Notes under the pieces: model-generated
What the model saw: only the letters and a program-made list of their open reading frames with translations
Databases searched by the model: none
Told to the model about the DNA's origin: nothing
Translations under genes and position numbers: made by a program
In this document: positions 11,601 to 23,060 of the stretch, piece after piece
Numbering within the stretch: the first letter of the stretch is position 1
How the letters are laid out: each line of letters starts with the position of its first letter
Origin: Sialis fuliginosa
Lineage: Eukaryota; Arthropoda; Insecta; Megaloptera; Sialidae
Assembly (NCBI GenBank): GCA_961205875.1
Contig: OY540809.1
Coordinates: 22,022,267-22,086,266 of the forward strand
DNA: 64,000 nucleotides
Direction: 5' to 3'

Positions 11601-12119
11601 AAAAGTTTTTAACAAGGGAGTAAGTTAAATTTATTTCACATGGCAAATTTGTTCAATGTGAAAGGTAAACTTTAAGAAAGTTTAAAAAAATAGTTTCTCC
11701 TTAAACTCTGAAACTAATCCAATTATTCGGTACACTCAAGTATTAACTAAACATTTACTCTAATTATTACATCAGTGTTTAATAAATGTATATCATTTTT
11801 TATTCTAAATTTTGTTGGTAAAGTTAAAATGAGTTATTATAATTAAAACCTGAAGAGATTTCTAGTTTGAGTTGAACACAAATGGAAAGTGTTTAATTAA
11901 TGTACGAACTTACCAACATTAACTTGATATATTTTGCATACACTTACCACGTAAAATTTAATACATAGGATAAGAGTTACAGAAAATGGAATTATTTATA
12001 CCCTTGCACGATTAGGTTAGTTATTTAATGGGGACTGTATCCTAGTTAGGCTGAGGGTACTGCAAAACGAGATAACTATTTAGTTAAATTTACTCTATGG
12101 TCAAACTAACTTAGCCTGC
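11601..12119. other. AT-rich spacer
   Basis: No gene or repeat recognised. Confidence 0.5.
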
Positions 12120-12310
12120 AGGTTCAGTCCTTGGCGTTCTTCTCTCCCCCTCACACGCCACGTGTAAAACCGCCGTTCCTGCGATACCTAATTTCACCCT
12201 GCAGCTGTCCTGAACCGGTGGCAGGCACTGGCGGAGTTTCTGGGAACCACCCGCATGGCTGTGGTTTAATTTCGAAATATTCCGGTCACGAATCCGGGTG
12301 AAAACTTTTC
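12120..12310. promoter_or_regulatory. G+C-rich unique island, candidate enhancer
   Basis: About 190 bases of much higher G+C than the surroundings, with no match elsewhere in the window. Binding-site-like words are packed together: cacgtg (E-box, about 12159), cagctg (about 12202), aaccggt (Grainyhead-like, about 12215) and tgtggttt (Runt/Runx-like, about 12260). There is no long open frame. A conserved enhancer, or part of a non-coding exon, would look like this. The motif words are short, so function is inference. Confidence 0.3.
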
Positions 12311-12729
12311 AAATGGAATTTAAAAAGTTTCATTACATGTAAAACCTTCTATATCCAAGCATTTGTGGCGGTAAAATGTTGTCTAAGTTGATTTTTGAAC
12401 ACGCTACATTTACGATTATTGTTCTTGTGACGTCATTGTGGCGGGTATGTGTTTGTGTTTGTGTTTTTTTTTTATTTTAACAAACTTTGGATTGGAGTAG
12501 TTTTTTTTTGCTAGTTGTGTAAATTGAGCGAAGTTTATTCGTGCATTCTTCTGAATTGGAGAGATAACTTTGAACATAAAAAGATGTTTATAAAAATGAA
12601 TGAAGCTTCCATTCAACTAGAAATATAATTTTCTCATTCACATATTTCAAAAAAGTAAATTAAAACTGTAACAAATTTTCACAAGAAAATTTAGACCAAA
12701 TACAAAACAAAATTAACAGTTGTGTTTAA
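12311..12729. other. spacer; contains a CRE-like palindrome
   Basis: A perfect TGACGTCA lies at 12428-12435, followed by a g/t-rich run. The 66-codon minus frame at 12416-12616 has no recognisable features. The TTAA target of the next element is at 12726-12729. Confidence 0.45.
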
Positions 12730-13410
12730 GGGAGAACATATGTGTAAACGGCGAAAAAAATAGGTGCATTTTGGGACTTATTATCTCAAAAACTATTTGT
12801 TCGATTTCGTCCAGGTTTGTTTTATTCTAAAGTATAAATATTGAGGTATGTTTACAAATTTTTTTATATCGACTAAGAGAGCTACTGCCGTGGCCTGCGT
12901 AAAACATGTCACTCGATGCGGTTTCCAGGATTATCGGCAGTCGGTTGATCTGAAACAAAAACAAAGAGATTTTTAGAAGTTAATGTATGATGCTCTTCGG
13001 AACGTAAGATTTTTTTACTCAATTATTTTATTTTTATCAATCCACAAAGGTCTGAAATTGTGGTTGAAAAATGAATGTAACATTCAATCAGTCGCCATTT
13101 CGTGAAAAAAATCCTACGTACTGAAGGGCATCATACATTAACTTCTAAGAATCTATTTAAAATTTCTGTTTCAGATTAACTGTCTGCCAGTAATTCTGGG
13201 AGCCGCATTGAGGGGCATGTTTTACGCTAACCACGAGAACAACACTCCCAGTTTATATACATATATTTATAAAAAAATTGTAAACATACCTCAATATATG
13301 TATATACTTACTTTAGAATAAAACAAACCTGGAGGAAATCGAACAAATTGTTTTTGAGATGATTCCCAAAATTTACCTATTTTTTCCGCCGTCTATTCAT
13401 ATGTTCCCCC
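12730..13410. mobile_element. foldback MITE with GGGAGAACATATG ends
   Basis: A 681-bp element between TTAA at 12726-12729 and 13411-13414. The ends are gggagaacatatg and catatgttccccc. The arms, about 300 bp each, match along their length (gttcgatttcgtccaggttt against its reverse partner aaacctggaggaaatcgaac) but carry many substitutions. If the target is TTAA the element starts GGG, which is unlike piggyBac. If the target is the inner TA, the ends are AGGG…CCCT, which fits a mariner-type family better. No transposase is present. Confidence 0.82.
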
Positions 13411-13544
13411 TTAAAGGAGTGTATAACTCAATAATTAAAATATATAGTAAACTACAATCAGTATAAAAGAATTAACCTTCCAAATTTAAAATTGAATCAA
13501 TAAAATTTCTTAGTATATGATGCCATTAATATTAATAATTCGAA
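13411..13544. other. short spacer
   Basis: Nothing recognised. Confidence 0.4.
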
Positions 13545-13785
13545 AGTATGTCTGTTTATCTGTCTGTTTGTTATCTTTTCACGGCTGAAATTTGTAAGGG
13601 AGATAGCTTGCATCCTGAGGAAGGACGTAGGCTACTAAAATGAGTAAGTGATTTTTGTACTATTTGTACGCGCGACCTGTTTTATCGACTATCATAACAG
13701 AAATATGTATTACCAAATCTTCTTATTCAGCTTCGTCCTAACTTAAATTCCATGCGAACGAAGTCGCGAGTAACAGTTAGTATTT
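13545..13785 (+). repeat. CGCG-tail repeat copy 2
   Basis: Begins aaagtatgtctgtttatctg, contains gagatagcttgcatcctgag and ends cgaacgaagtcgcgagtaac followed by agttagt. It is the same orientation as 23636-23955 and opposite to 5249-5603. Confidence 0.75.
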
Positions 13786-14477
13786 TAATAAAATTTATCT
13801 CAAATACATATCTTCTTGTAGATATTTTGTAGAGAGAGATTGCAATATCTACATATATATTACAGTTTAAAAATAAAATTAATATATTTAACATTAAACA
13901 TAATTAATATTTAAACATTTTGCCATGTTTATTATTCATTACGTTAAACAAATAGCTTAAAATATTAGCATCATTTTCGGTGAACCCACACGAATTGTTT
14001 ATAAAGAGTTTTCACGAACACGTTTTATCTAGTTTCGCCACGTAGTCCTAAGTTTGAAACTTATTGTTACTAAGTTTTGGAAATTATCCTATGTTATATT
14101 CTGCTAGGATTTGAGTTAAGAATACTACCGTCATGTGCGTAGGAAATAGAAACTCAAGCGAACGTGAGTTATTGAAACATTTGGTAGAAATTCGATCCAT
14201 GTTCCATTATTTATTTGAATTTAATTAACTATATCAAAAACAGTTTATAAAAATATAGGTATCGTATATTTTATTAACTCCTATATTCAGTATTACTCTC
14301 TTTGTTTTGGCAATAAATCATTATTTCTGCTGGAAATTGAATTTATATCTACATAATAACGTAAACGTATTTGCCGTTTGTTATAGACACTATTTTACGA
14401 ATTTCTAGTTTTAAAAGAACTATTTAACTCGTATATTCTACAATCTACATAGATATACCAACTGTATGTATTATATA
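13786..14477. other. AT-rich spacer
   Basis: Unique AT-rich DNA. A less A+T-rich patch at about 14010-14180 has no open frame or shared repeat. No gene seen. Confidence 0.5.
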
Positions 14478-15122
14478 CAGTGTGTCCCAGGATAGATGTA
14501 ACAAGAGGTGTAATAAACAAAAAAAAATCGAATTTCGGAATGGCATTTGGTGATCAAGTCCTTAGTTAATTTGGTCTTCTATTACTACTAACTAAGAAGA
14601 AACTATATTTTTCCAAATAAGAAAAAAATCTACTAGTATTGTTTGTTTAGAATGCAAAACTCTAATACCGAATTTCAAAGCACTAAAAAAAATTAACACT
14701 TAATAAATTAAGTAAATATTATATTATAAAGTGAAAAGTTGGGCTGGAAACAACTTTATAATTAAATATTACTATGCCTCTGTTGCTGTTTCCACCCTAC
14801 TTTTCACTTCACAATAAAATATCTACTTAATTTATTGAGTGCTATTTTTTTAGTGCTCTGAAATTCGGTATAGGGTTACAAAATTACATTCTAAACAAAC
14901 TTTACTTGCAGATTCTTTTCTTATTTGGAAAAATATAGTTTGTTCTTAGTTATTTTTACAACTTATTTGCTTTGTAAAAACAGCCTGTAGTAGACCAAAT
15001 TAACTTATTTTTGGTATACGTTAGTTTTACACAAAGCTGGACTCAATCCCCAAATGTCATTCCGAAATTCGAAGAAAAAAATTTGTTAATTACTCTTGTT
15101 ACATCTATCCTGGGACACACAG
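14478..15122. mobile_element. K element: foldback with gtgtcccaggatag termini
   Basis: Ends read cagtgtgtcccaggatagat and the complement atctatcctgggacacacag, with TA at 14476-14477 and 15123-15124. The outermost 2-3 bases of the repeat differ at one position. The element is a long foldback: aataccgaatttcaaagcac and gtgctctgaaattcggtat lie in opposite arms, as do taaattaagtaaatatta and its partner. Arms are clearly diverged, so this is an old copy. Another arm of the same family survives at 32863-33005. Probably a Tc1/mariner-type MITE. Confidence 0.8.
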
Positions 15123-15561
15123 TAGATTAATGAAAATGTTCAAAGTATTTAATTGAAACCCGACACTGGCTAGGATTTCGCCGAGACTATACAAACTTCA
15201 AAAGTGCAAACGCATGAAATTATGTTTTAATTCATACAGTTTATTTTCTGCTCTTGTTATGGAATTATTTTATTGTTATTAAAATGCCGCAATAAGTTTG
15301 TGAATTATTTTTGCATGTGGTGTAGAAATGAGAGTAGTCTACTGGAAGGATTATTTTGTGGCAAGTTTTTTTTCATGAAACTGGGTTAAGTATTTTCTTT
15401 TGTGTAATAAAATAATAAAGAGAAAATTACTCAAGTGCAGTCTTAATTTAGACACCAAGAAACGTTTTAATAAATGTTATATTAAGAGAAATGTGTCTTA
15501 AATGATCCCCTTAAGATGTCATTAAAGTTAGCCTTGCCAGTTTTAATTTCGAATAAAAAAC
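15123..15561. other. AT-rich spacer
   Basis: No gene or repeat recognised. Confidence 0.5.
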
Positions 15562-16222
15562 ATCTGCCAAGTAAATGCACAGTGCTTCCTCGTGTAAGTT
15601 CACCAAAGTTAGTTAACTATTAAACAATTTTAATTGTAAAGTATTCAGATGAATTGCCTACTATTGGTAAGCCATTTAATTTTTATGCAATTTTATTTAA
15701 AAATATGTATTCGACATTTTTCTTTTAATACGCGCATGGTTATATATTAGTATATTTTTAATTTTTTGACAATTTCAATCTAAATCTAAATTTATCTGTT
15801 ATGCAAACGGCAAAATGACATTTAATATGTCAAAGTAAATAGCTCTTTAAAAAACAAATGACGATTTTTTAACAGCAAACGTATATTATAGAAAATTAAA
15901 TTCTCTACAAAATAGATTTTATAAATTTTTTACGTAACATATGCCGATTTTGAGATATCTTAAAAAATAATTTGGGATTTGGCCCCTTCCCCTACACACG
16001 GTTTTAATGATTTTTAAATAGAACCATCTTCAAGCCAGACCCAATAAACCAATCAAGTTTCATTAATATCAGTTCAGGGGTTCATGAGTTATGCGTGTGA
16101 CAAGGATTCAAGAGACAGACAGGCAGACAAACATGGAACGAAAAATATTTTTGGAAAACAATTTTTTTCTAATTTTAAAACGATCACAAAGCTTCTCGTA
16201 TCTTCGATATGATGAAGAAGCA
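15562..16222 (-). mobile_element. R element copy 1
   Basis: On the minus strand it starts gcttcttcatcatatcgaag and ends cagtgcatttacttggcaga (plus t). It is flanked by T-rich sequence on both sides in that orientation (aaaatttt before, gtttttta after). Copies or fragments are at 28441-29227, 40782-41493, 47143-47672, 60005-60336 and 60343-60636. Shared landmarks include tcaaaatcatca…gtgtgtaggggaagggg and the nearly universal cacgaggaagcactgtg. The longest open frame in the window (121 codons, 16091-16456 +) starts in this repeat and runs out of it, with no conserved features, so I do not call it a gene. Confidence 0.75.
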
Positions 16223-16939
16223 AAATTTAAGTCTACAAAATTTTTACTCGCCATTTTTAATTTTACAAACGTTTTTCGTAATTTAACTAAACTGATGAAA
16301 AATCGGTATGATTTCAAAATCCAAATAGCAATAAATAAAAATGATATAACATATTATCAGGAGGCGTTATTACCACCACAAATAAAATATTCCAATAAAA
16401 ATATGGCCAAAGAAATTATTGATGTGTGCATTAACACTTTAGGGCGTGTCACGTAGTGTTGTAACACATAAACCACCACAGGGCTGCGTCAAACGCAGCG
16501 TGTTGGCAGTCGAATGTCAAGCTTTGTTTGGTGAAATCCTTGTTTGATTTATACGATGGTTTTTTGTTTCCGTCTAGGGTCATTTCACATCAATGATTTT
16601 TTATTATTATTTCTATTTAAATTTTCTCTTAATTCTATAAATTGTTCTCTGATTTTTCAAGTTTTTATTATAGCTTCTATTCGTTGAATCGATGAAAGGT
16701 CAAACAAAACTTACTGTGGCAATTAAAAAAAAATCGTTCTTTTTGAATGAATCTTTTCAATGACAGAGTTGATTTCGAAAAATATTTGTTATTTTGTTCA
16801 CGCCTTTCAGAAATACTGCAATTTATTTTTTTCGCTACAAATTATTTATAAGTATATTTAATTATTGGTTATATGAAAAAAATAGAAAAACAAAGACTTC
16901 ATAAACACCCGTAATAAATATAAATATTAACTTTAACTG
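16223..16939. other. spacer with a small G+C-rich patch
   Basis: At about 16440-16560 the base composition shifts and a small stem (gctgcgt caa acgcagc, 16482-16498) is present. It may be a fragment of an unrecognised element. Nothing else seen. Confidence 0.4.
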
Positions 16940-17235
16940 TTTTTAAGTCAGTTTTATTTTTTTATTTATTAGAAAGTTTTGATAAGGTTAACGCCGACTT
17001 CGAAAACTGTATTTTTTTTAAGTCGGTTTTATTTTTCCTTTGTAAGTGGCGTATCTTTGAGGTCCGTAGTCAGATTCTGATAAAATTTATATGGCTCAAC
17101 CTCGGGAGTATACTCTTTCAAACAGAAAAAAATAGTCAATATATACATATTTGTCTAAGTTATGCCCGAATATACATACATAAAAAAAAGTTGAATTGAG
17201 AATCTCCTCCTTTTTTGAAGAAAGTAAAAAAGGTT
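16940..17235 (-). repeat. S repeat, nearly complete
   Basis: It contains the full series of S landmarks in minus orientation: cgccgacttcgaaaactgta, gtaagtggcgtatctttgag, cagattctgataaaatttat, gttatgcccgaata, and ttgaattgagaatctcctcc with ttttttgaag at the end. The two ends are inverted ccgacttcaaaa-type sequences, so this may be a TIR element. A repeat-end family of this kind is widespread in insects. Confidence 0.75.
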
Positions 17236-17849
17236 TATTTTTCTCATCTCTAATACTTATTTATGGTATATTTCACATAATATTAATTAATTCCAATTAA
17301 GATGAATTAGACATATTTTTCACTTGACTTATGTACGTACTTACTGGTTTCGTGTGAATTAACTTAAAACAATTCGTATAAATTAGTTTCCCCCGTTTTT
17401 TATCCTTTTTCAATAATAGAAAAAACCGACAATAATTTATATCGAATGCATAATTCATTATTGATTGATTATATTAATGATTGACAATTGAAATCGGAAA
17501 TACACTGGTATGAATAATAACAATGTATTTTATGGTTCTGTATTGTTCTTTTGTTTATTAATTTTTAATTTGTATACGAGTTTGTTATAGTGAATAGTTA
17601 ATCTATTTATATGGTTTTTCGGATAATTTATTTATTTTCGCATATATAGTTTATCAATATTTATAATTATAAGGTATTGTGTACTGTTTATTAATTTAAC
17701 ATATTATATGGTTTATATATGTTTTTATAATGGAAATTTTTGAATAATTTTTAATAATTTACCAGAATAGCTAATTGCAGCCTACTACATACGTGCAAAT
17801 TATCCACATAATTTTTGAATAAATTATAAATCTTTTGCTGTACAATTAA
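17236..17849. other. AT-rich spacer
   Basis: No gene or repeat recognised. The TTAA target of the next element is at 17846-17849. Confidence 0.5.
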
Positions 17850-18337
17850 CTCTAGAATGCTAATCATATTTTATCTACGTCTAGGCTTTTCAATAGTCGA
17901 TTCGACTAACATAAGTTATTATCCTAATTAATTATACATATAATTATTATATTTAACAGTTTTTGTAATTTTTTTTATTATTAAAAGTTGCAAAAATCAA
18001 TCTTATTATACTTTTACTGAGATCCTAATGAAACAACAAAAACCTTCTTTTTTTACAAAATAAACTTATTTTATCTTTAAAAAAATCGAACTTTTGTTTG
18101 TTTAATACATATTAGCATGTAACAAAAAGTTACGTAGAAGATATTCGTTAGTCGATTTGACTAATAAGAGCTTCGTATATGGAAAATGGTGACACTTACC
18201 TACGTGATACAATTGTCCCCTCAAACTACTTGCTGACGATTGAGTTGGCACAAGAAATCGAAGCGATACATAAATTAGTTCGAATGATAGAGCAAAAAAT
18301 GTTCGATGTGTTAGTGGAAACGACTAGTCTTCTAGGG
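17850..18337. mobile_element. piggyBac-family MITE (CTCTAGAA…TTCTAGGG, TTAA target)
   Basis: A 488-bp element with TTAA at 17846-17849 and 18338-18341. The left end reads ttaactctagaatgctaatc with atatttt following. The right end in reverse reads ttaaccctagaagactagtc. Both closely resemble the known CCCTAGAAAGATA-type termini of canonical piggyBac. Subterminal inverted blocks (gtcgattcgactaac at about 17898 and gttagtcgatttgac at about 18148) lie inside. The interior has no transposase frame. The element resembles true piggyBac more than the other TTAA-flanked elements here. Confidence 0.88.
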
Positions 18338-18341
18338 TTAA

Positions 18342-18547
18342 ATAAATAAAAAAAATTCACATACATAGAAGGTATTATATTTACTCAAATATCATAAAAT
18401 TGTTATCTACAAAAAATTCAATAAGTATCGTTTTTTTATGATTTCATAAATAAATAAAAGTGTTTTCGTACTTTTATTCTTAATATTAGTGAATAATTAA
18501 AGAAAATAGAATACGCTTATTTTTATGTTTGTTTTTATTTTATTTTA
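18342..18547. other. short AT-rich spacer
   Basis: Nothing recognised. Confidence 0.5.
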
Positions 18548-18745
18548 TATTAGCTGTCACCGTGACTTCGTCCACGTGGAATTTGTATTTTCTTATCTAA
18601 TCAATTTTTCGGGATATAATGTAGCCTATGTCCTTCCTCAGGATGCAAGCTTTCCCCTGCCAAATTTCATCTAGATCGGTTTAACTGTGAAAAGATAACA
18701 AACAGACAGACAGAGTTACTTTCGCATTTATTATATTAGTATGGA
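18548..18745 (-). repeat. CGCG-tail repeat copy 3 (internally shortened)
   Basis: Begins tagctgtcaccgtgacttcg, contains cctcaggatgcaagctttcc, and ends with a gacagacagag run and actttcgcatttattatatt. It is shorter than 5249-5603 and lacks most of the middle. Confidence 0.72.
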
Positions 18746-19711
18746 TAATTCTAAAGTCAAAATTATTATGATCTATGACTCTAACATTATTAAATTGTAT
18801 TACATTAACATTATTATTGAAGTTAAGAATAAAATCGTTGCATATAAAAAATTTTAGTTATGAAGTGTACTTCAATTTCATAACTAATATCTAAGATGTA
18901 GTTGTTGCCATCTTAACCATGTTTACTGCATTTTTCATACGGTTCGTTTGATAAACTTAATCACCATAGCAACGCTTGTACATCGAAGTTGTCTAACCTG
19001 TTTAAAAATTGGTAATCTTATCAACAAACTTGGCAACTAAATTATAAAACAATCGATAATCCAATCTTGTGAACGGTAAAGTTGGAGCTACAGCAGCACC
19101 GCAAGTACTCGAAAAGCTCTGTATCTTACAGTAATAAAAGGAAGGTACATATTTACACAGTGGTGGATCAAGTATAAACAATAACAAAATAGCATGGCTT
19201 TGCCATAAAATGCACACCCCTTAAACTTTTAAAAAATATTAATTAATAAGGTTGTCAACTTTGTCAATTTTAGTAACAATTAGGGGTGTACCGGAATTCA
19301 CGATTTTATCCCGGTTCTGGTTCCAGGCGAAACTAGTAAATTCCGGCCGAATTTTTCGGAATTTTTAAATTTTATTACTGCTTTCTACTAAGAAATTCAT
19401 AAATAATATACATTGTACCTATTTGTTTAAAAAATCAAACATAAATATAATGATTATGATAATATAACAACATTTTATTAGCAAACATTTTAATGGAAAC
19501 AATCATTTCATAACACAAATGACGTTTTTTTTAACTTTTTGTGCAGCAAAAGTATGATTGTAATTATAACATTAATTGACTTTGAAAAATAAATAATTTT
19601 TTTTTATAATGATATATTAACAAAAATGTCATTTTATTACGAACATTGAACTGTTTAATTATACAGGTTCATATCAGGTGGCACAAATTTGAACAGTTGA
19701 TAGAGAAAAAC
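18746..19711. other. AT-rich spacer
   Basis: At about 19275-19370 a patch (aggggtgtaccggaattcac, ttccggccgaatttttcgga) resembles one end of a hAT-type MITE, but no partner end is visible. The 71-codon minus frame at 19002-19217 has no recognisable features. Confidence 0.4.
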
Positions 19712-20521
19712 ATTTCAAGAAAAAAAGTTCATAAACATGTGTCCGGAAATTCTTCGCAAGAGAGCTACAGATATTTTGTCTAAAATTAGTTTTTATTTAA
19801 TATTTTGAGAACCCATTGTGAAACAGTATTAATACTATAATACTTAACCTATTATAAAAAGAAAGATCGAGTGAAAATTTTGAAATCGTAGAACAATTTT
19901 TCTTTAAAAAATGTTCACAAAACTTTTCATATTTACGATAATAAAACAACTCATAACAAAGATACAATGCATTTTATTCATTATTAAATAAAAATCACAA
20001 TTGCCATGGAAAACTAAAATATTTTTGTTCGTCGAAGCGTCATAAGCCAAAACTACAACAATCACTCGAGTGCAATATTATAAAGTCAAGTAAGCTTTGG
20101 AAAAAAGAATACTTGATGTTTAAAATTTTTATAATTATTAAAATTCGTTGCTTATTTTGTTAATGCATAACAGAAATGCTGGCTTTAGGGAGGGAGGCTG
20201 GGCGACTGCTTGTGGTGCCAGTTCAGAAGGGGCGGCGGACAAAAAAACTAGATATAACTTAATAGGCACACTGGTCGGGCTGGCCCCCTATACCCCTGGT
20301 CTAAATAATAATTGGTTAATACTGGAAATCTATCTACTGTATCACAATGAGTTCTCAAAATATTAAATAAAAACTAATTTGAGACAAAATATTTGAGAGT
20401 CTGTAGCTCCCTCACGAAGAATTTACGGACACATGTTTAATGAATTTTTTTACTTGAAATTAAAAAAATACTCAATTTAAAAAAAACTATCATTTGATGT
20501 AAGTATGATATAAATAAATAT
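19712..20521. mobile_element. Q element copy A, with ~100-bp terminal inverted repeats
   Basis: The left end, from atttcaag through catgtgtccggaaattcttc to gagaacccattgtg, is repeated in reverse at the right end (cacaatgagttctcaaaata … gacacatg … acttgaaat, ending near 20460). Homology with copy B continues a little further, to about 20521. The interior shares a G+C-rich block (gggagggaggctgggcgact) with copy B and is non-coding; the 72-codon frame there is broken in copy B. Long TIRs and no coding capacity indicate a nonautonomous DNA transposon of unknown superfamily. No target duplication could be fixed. Copy A lacks about 45 bp that copy B has after ggcggcggac. Confidence 0.75.
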
Positions 20522-20944
20522 TCTCCACATTTTTTAATGTAAAATTACCAAATTTTAACTTGATTAAAGATGTAACGTAATGAAACAGAACTAAGGATTA
20601 ACATTCAATCATTGTAATTTGCAAATAAAGTCCTACTTTTGAATAAAATAATTAAAATATAACAGATTATTATAATATTATGTCAGAAAGTTGTAGCTAC
20701 TGTGGCGCTTATCAGCAGATATTTTTTTAACTATCAGACTAACTAATATTTCACGAAATACTTTTTTTTTAATAAACTGAAAATTTCCTTACTTCTACAT
20801 AGTTATCCAATGTAGTTTAATTTTAATAGGCTACTATTCTGATAATAGATGAAGTTAATTCGAAAGGAATTATGTTAATTTAGTACGTTTTGTGACCTGT
20901 AACGTGTTGCTGTCACTTAAAAATTTCAATTTTCACGACATTGT
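20522..20944. other. AT-rich spacer
   Basis: No gene or repeat recognised. Confidence 0.5.
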
Positions 20945-21090
20945 CTTTGTCATCAAATTAAGCTGGTTTAGAGTTAAATGTCTATAGATTATGATTCAGT
21001 AATGGAATATCAACAAATATTTCTAATTTAGTACATTTAATTAAACAAGTGTCCAACACTGGGGCATTGTGCAAAACTGGTGCTAGTACC
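20945..21090 (-). repeat. M MITE right-end fragment
   Basis: The run from taaatgtctatagattatga to gcaaaactggtgctagtacc (then ttataa) matches the right part of M copy 1 at 3180-3333 and, in reverse, the left part of 37365-38044. No left end is visible. Confidence 0.65.
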
Positions 21091-21755
21091 TTATAATCAT
21101 TTTTTTTTAATATTGGAAAAAGTTCAGATTGTGAAGTACCTATGGTACATTTTACATTGTTATAAGTATTATAATAATAATAATAAAATGATGCGATTTT
21201 CGATGGATAAATCAAGTAATTTTTGTAAACGCTCCTATTTGTTATTTACATGGACGTCACTGTACTAACTCACACACACGTCCACGTTAACCCATCCACA
21301 TTTAATGGTGCCCATAAAACGGTTCTGGTGCGGTAATAAACAAAGATGACATGATTGTGAATTACGACTCAGCAATAAACCTGTCTCTTTCGGCTAGAGC
21401 ACGCAAGAGTACCGCTAAAAAGTAGTTGACTTGGAAAAGATGTGTCTCCACTCATTAATCTTGGAAACCCTGTTTCGGGAATGTTATTTACAAGTTTCCA
21501 TGACTCTGTTCTTTTTATGGAAGATGTCGTCTGTAATGTGTATGACGGACGCTAGAGGATTTTTTTTATTTCACTGCAATGGCGAAGAAAAAGTAATTTG
21601 TCGGCTTAGAGATTACATCAGAGCTTACTGGAAACTGGCTTAATTTGATTTCTTGAATTATCACATTTTTATGATTTAACCCGTTGTTTATTTAATGTGT
21701 TAGTTGATTGGGTTACGTTTAATGTTTTGAAAGAAAATTTAAGAATCATTATTTA
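21091..21755. other. unique spacer with a moderately G+C-rich stretch
   Basis: From about 21240 to 21650 the sequence is unique and less A+T-rich, with a 70-codon plus frame (21431-21643) that I do not recognise. It may be conserved non-coding DNA. No splice-bounded exon is convincing. Confidence 0.4.
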
Positions 21756-22290
21756 ACTTCCCTACAGGAAGTCAAAGTAATCGGTCCGAAAACCAAAATA
21801 AAAAATTTCATCATATTTTTATGTTTCAAAATCACTATATAGTAGGTATATTTACACTAATTTCATAAATATATATGTGTATGTGTGGTGTGTGCGCACG
21901 TGTGTGTGTATGTACACGTACGTGCGTGCCATTTTTCACGTGCACGAAATCTCGCAAATAAAAAATGTTATTGACTTCGTTGGGTTGCCAATCGAAGCGT
22001 CTTGACGTGAATATGATCTAAAATAAAGGATTTTCCGAAATTCAACCCCTACGGTGGTTAAAGGTGGTGCAAAAGTTTGATCGGATTTACTTGAAACTTA
22101 GCATACTTACATATTTTACAATAAAAATAATGAAACATGTATTTCAGTATTTTTCTTTGCTGTACGTGCCTAAACTGCCATTAAAGGGGCGAAAACCACC
22201 CTCAAAATTTGAATTTTAAATACTAATAAATACGTCGTCTATTAATTCATGTTGCCTTGGAAATAAAACTATAAGGAAACAATAAATAAT
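21756..22290. repeat. T repeat fragment with (GT)n
   Basis: Around 22030-22230 the words ttttccgaaattcaacccct, ggatttactt…acataataaaaataatgaaac and ccaccctcaaaatttgaatt recur in diverged form at 43140-43430. A GT-rich microsatellite occupies about 21872-21935. This looks like a fragment of a retroelement 3' region, but no reverse transcriptase frame is present. Confidence 0.5.
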
Positions 22291-22291
22291 C

Positions 22292-22339
22292 AAAAATATG
22301 AAAGAATAGTGCGTGCGTACAAGTTAGTTTAAGTCGGTG
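22292..22339 (+). repeat. 48-bp direct repeat, left copy
   Basis: This block (aaaaatatgaaagaatagtg … aagtcggtg) is identical, base for base, to 23089-23136, 797 bp downstream. The two bracket Q element copy B. Confidence 0.9.
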
Positions 22340-23060
22340 AAATCGTAGAACAATTTTTCTTTAAAAAATGATCACAAAGCTTTTCATATTTTCGATAATA
22401 AAACAACTCATAACAAAGATACAACGCATTTTATTCATTATTAAATAAAAATCACAATTGCCATGGAAAACTAAAATATTTTTGTTAGTCGACGCGTCAT
22501 AAACCAAAACTACAACAATCACTCGAGTGCAATATTAAAAAGTCTAGTAAGCTTTGGAAAAAAGAATACTTGATGTTTAAAATTTTTATATTTATTAAAA
22601 TTCGTTGCTTATTTTGTTAATGCATAACAGAAATACTGGCTTTAGGGAGGGAGGCTGGGCGACTGCTCGTGGTGCCAATTCAGAAGGGGCGGCGGACGGC
22701 TACATGAAGAAAAACTGATTTTTTTTATGAAAAAAATTAAGAACAAAAAAAACTAGATATAACTCAATGGGCACACTGGTAAGACTGGCCCCATATATCC
22801 CTGGTCTAAATAATCGTTGGTTAATACTGGAAATCGATAACACGTATAATATTAAACCGGGTGTCAAATTTAACTACTGTATCACAATGGGTTCTTAAAA
22901 TATTAAATAAAAACTAATTTGAGACAAAATATTTGAGAGTCTGTAGCTCCCTCACGAAGAATTTATTGACACATGTTTAATGAATTTTTTTACTTGAAAT
23001 TAAAAAAATATTCAATTAGAAAAAACTATCCTTTGATGTAAGTATGATATAAATAAATAT
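22340..23060. mobile_element. Q element copy B, left end missing
   Basis: Matches copy A from its internal gaaatcgtagaacaattttt through the right terminal repeat and on to ataaataaatat. It lacks the left terminal repeat; in its place is the 48-bp direct repeat. It retains segments lost from copy A (after ggcggcggac, and a gataacacgtataatattaa stretch near 22840), so copy A is not its parent. The structure points to recombination at the 48-bp repeat and not to a clean insertion. Confidence 0.75.

Noticed and set aside
16091..16456. 121-codon frame as a gene
   Set aside because: It begins inside an R element and runs out of it; other R copies do not keep the frame open.
22340..23060. 48-bp direct repeats as a transposon target duplication
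   Set aside because: They are far too long for any known transposase target duplication, and copy B lacks its left terminal repeat.
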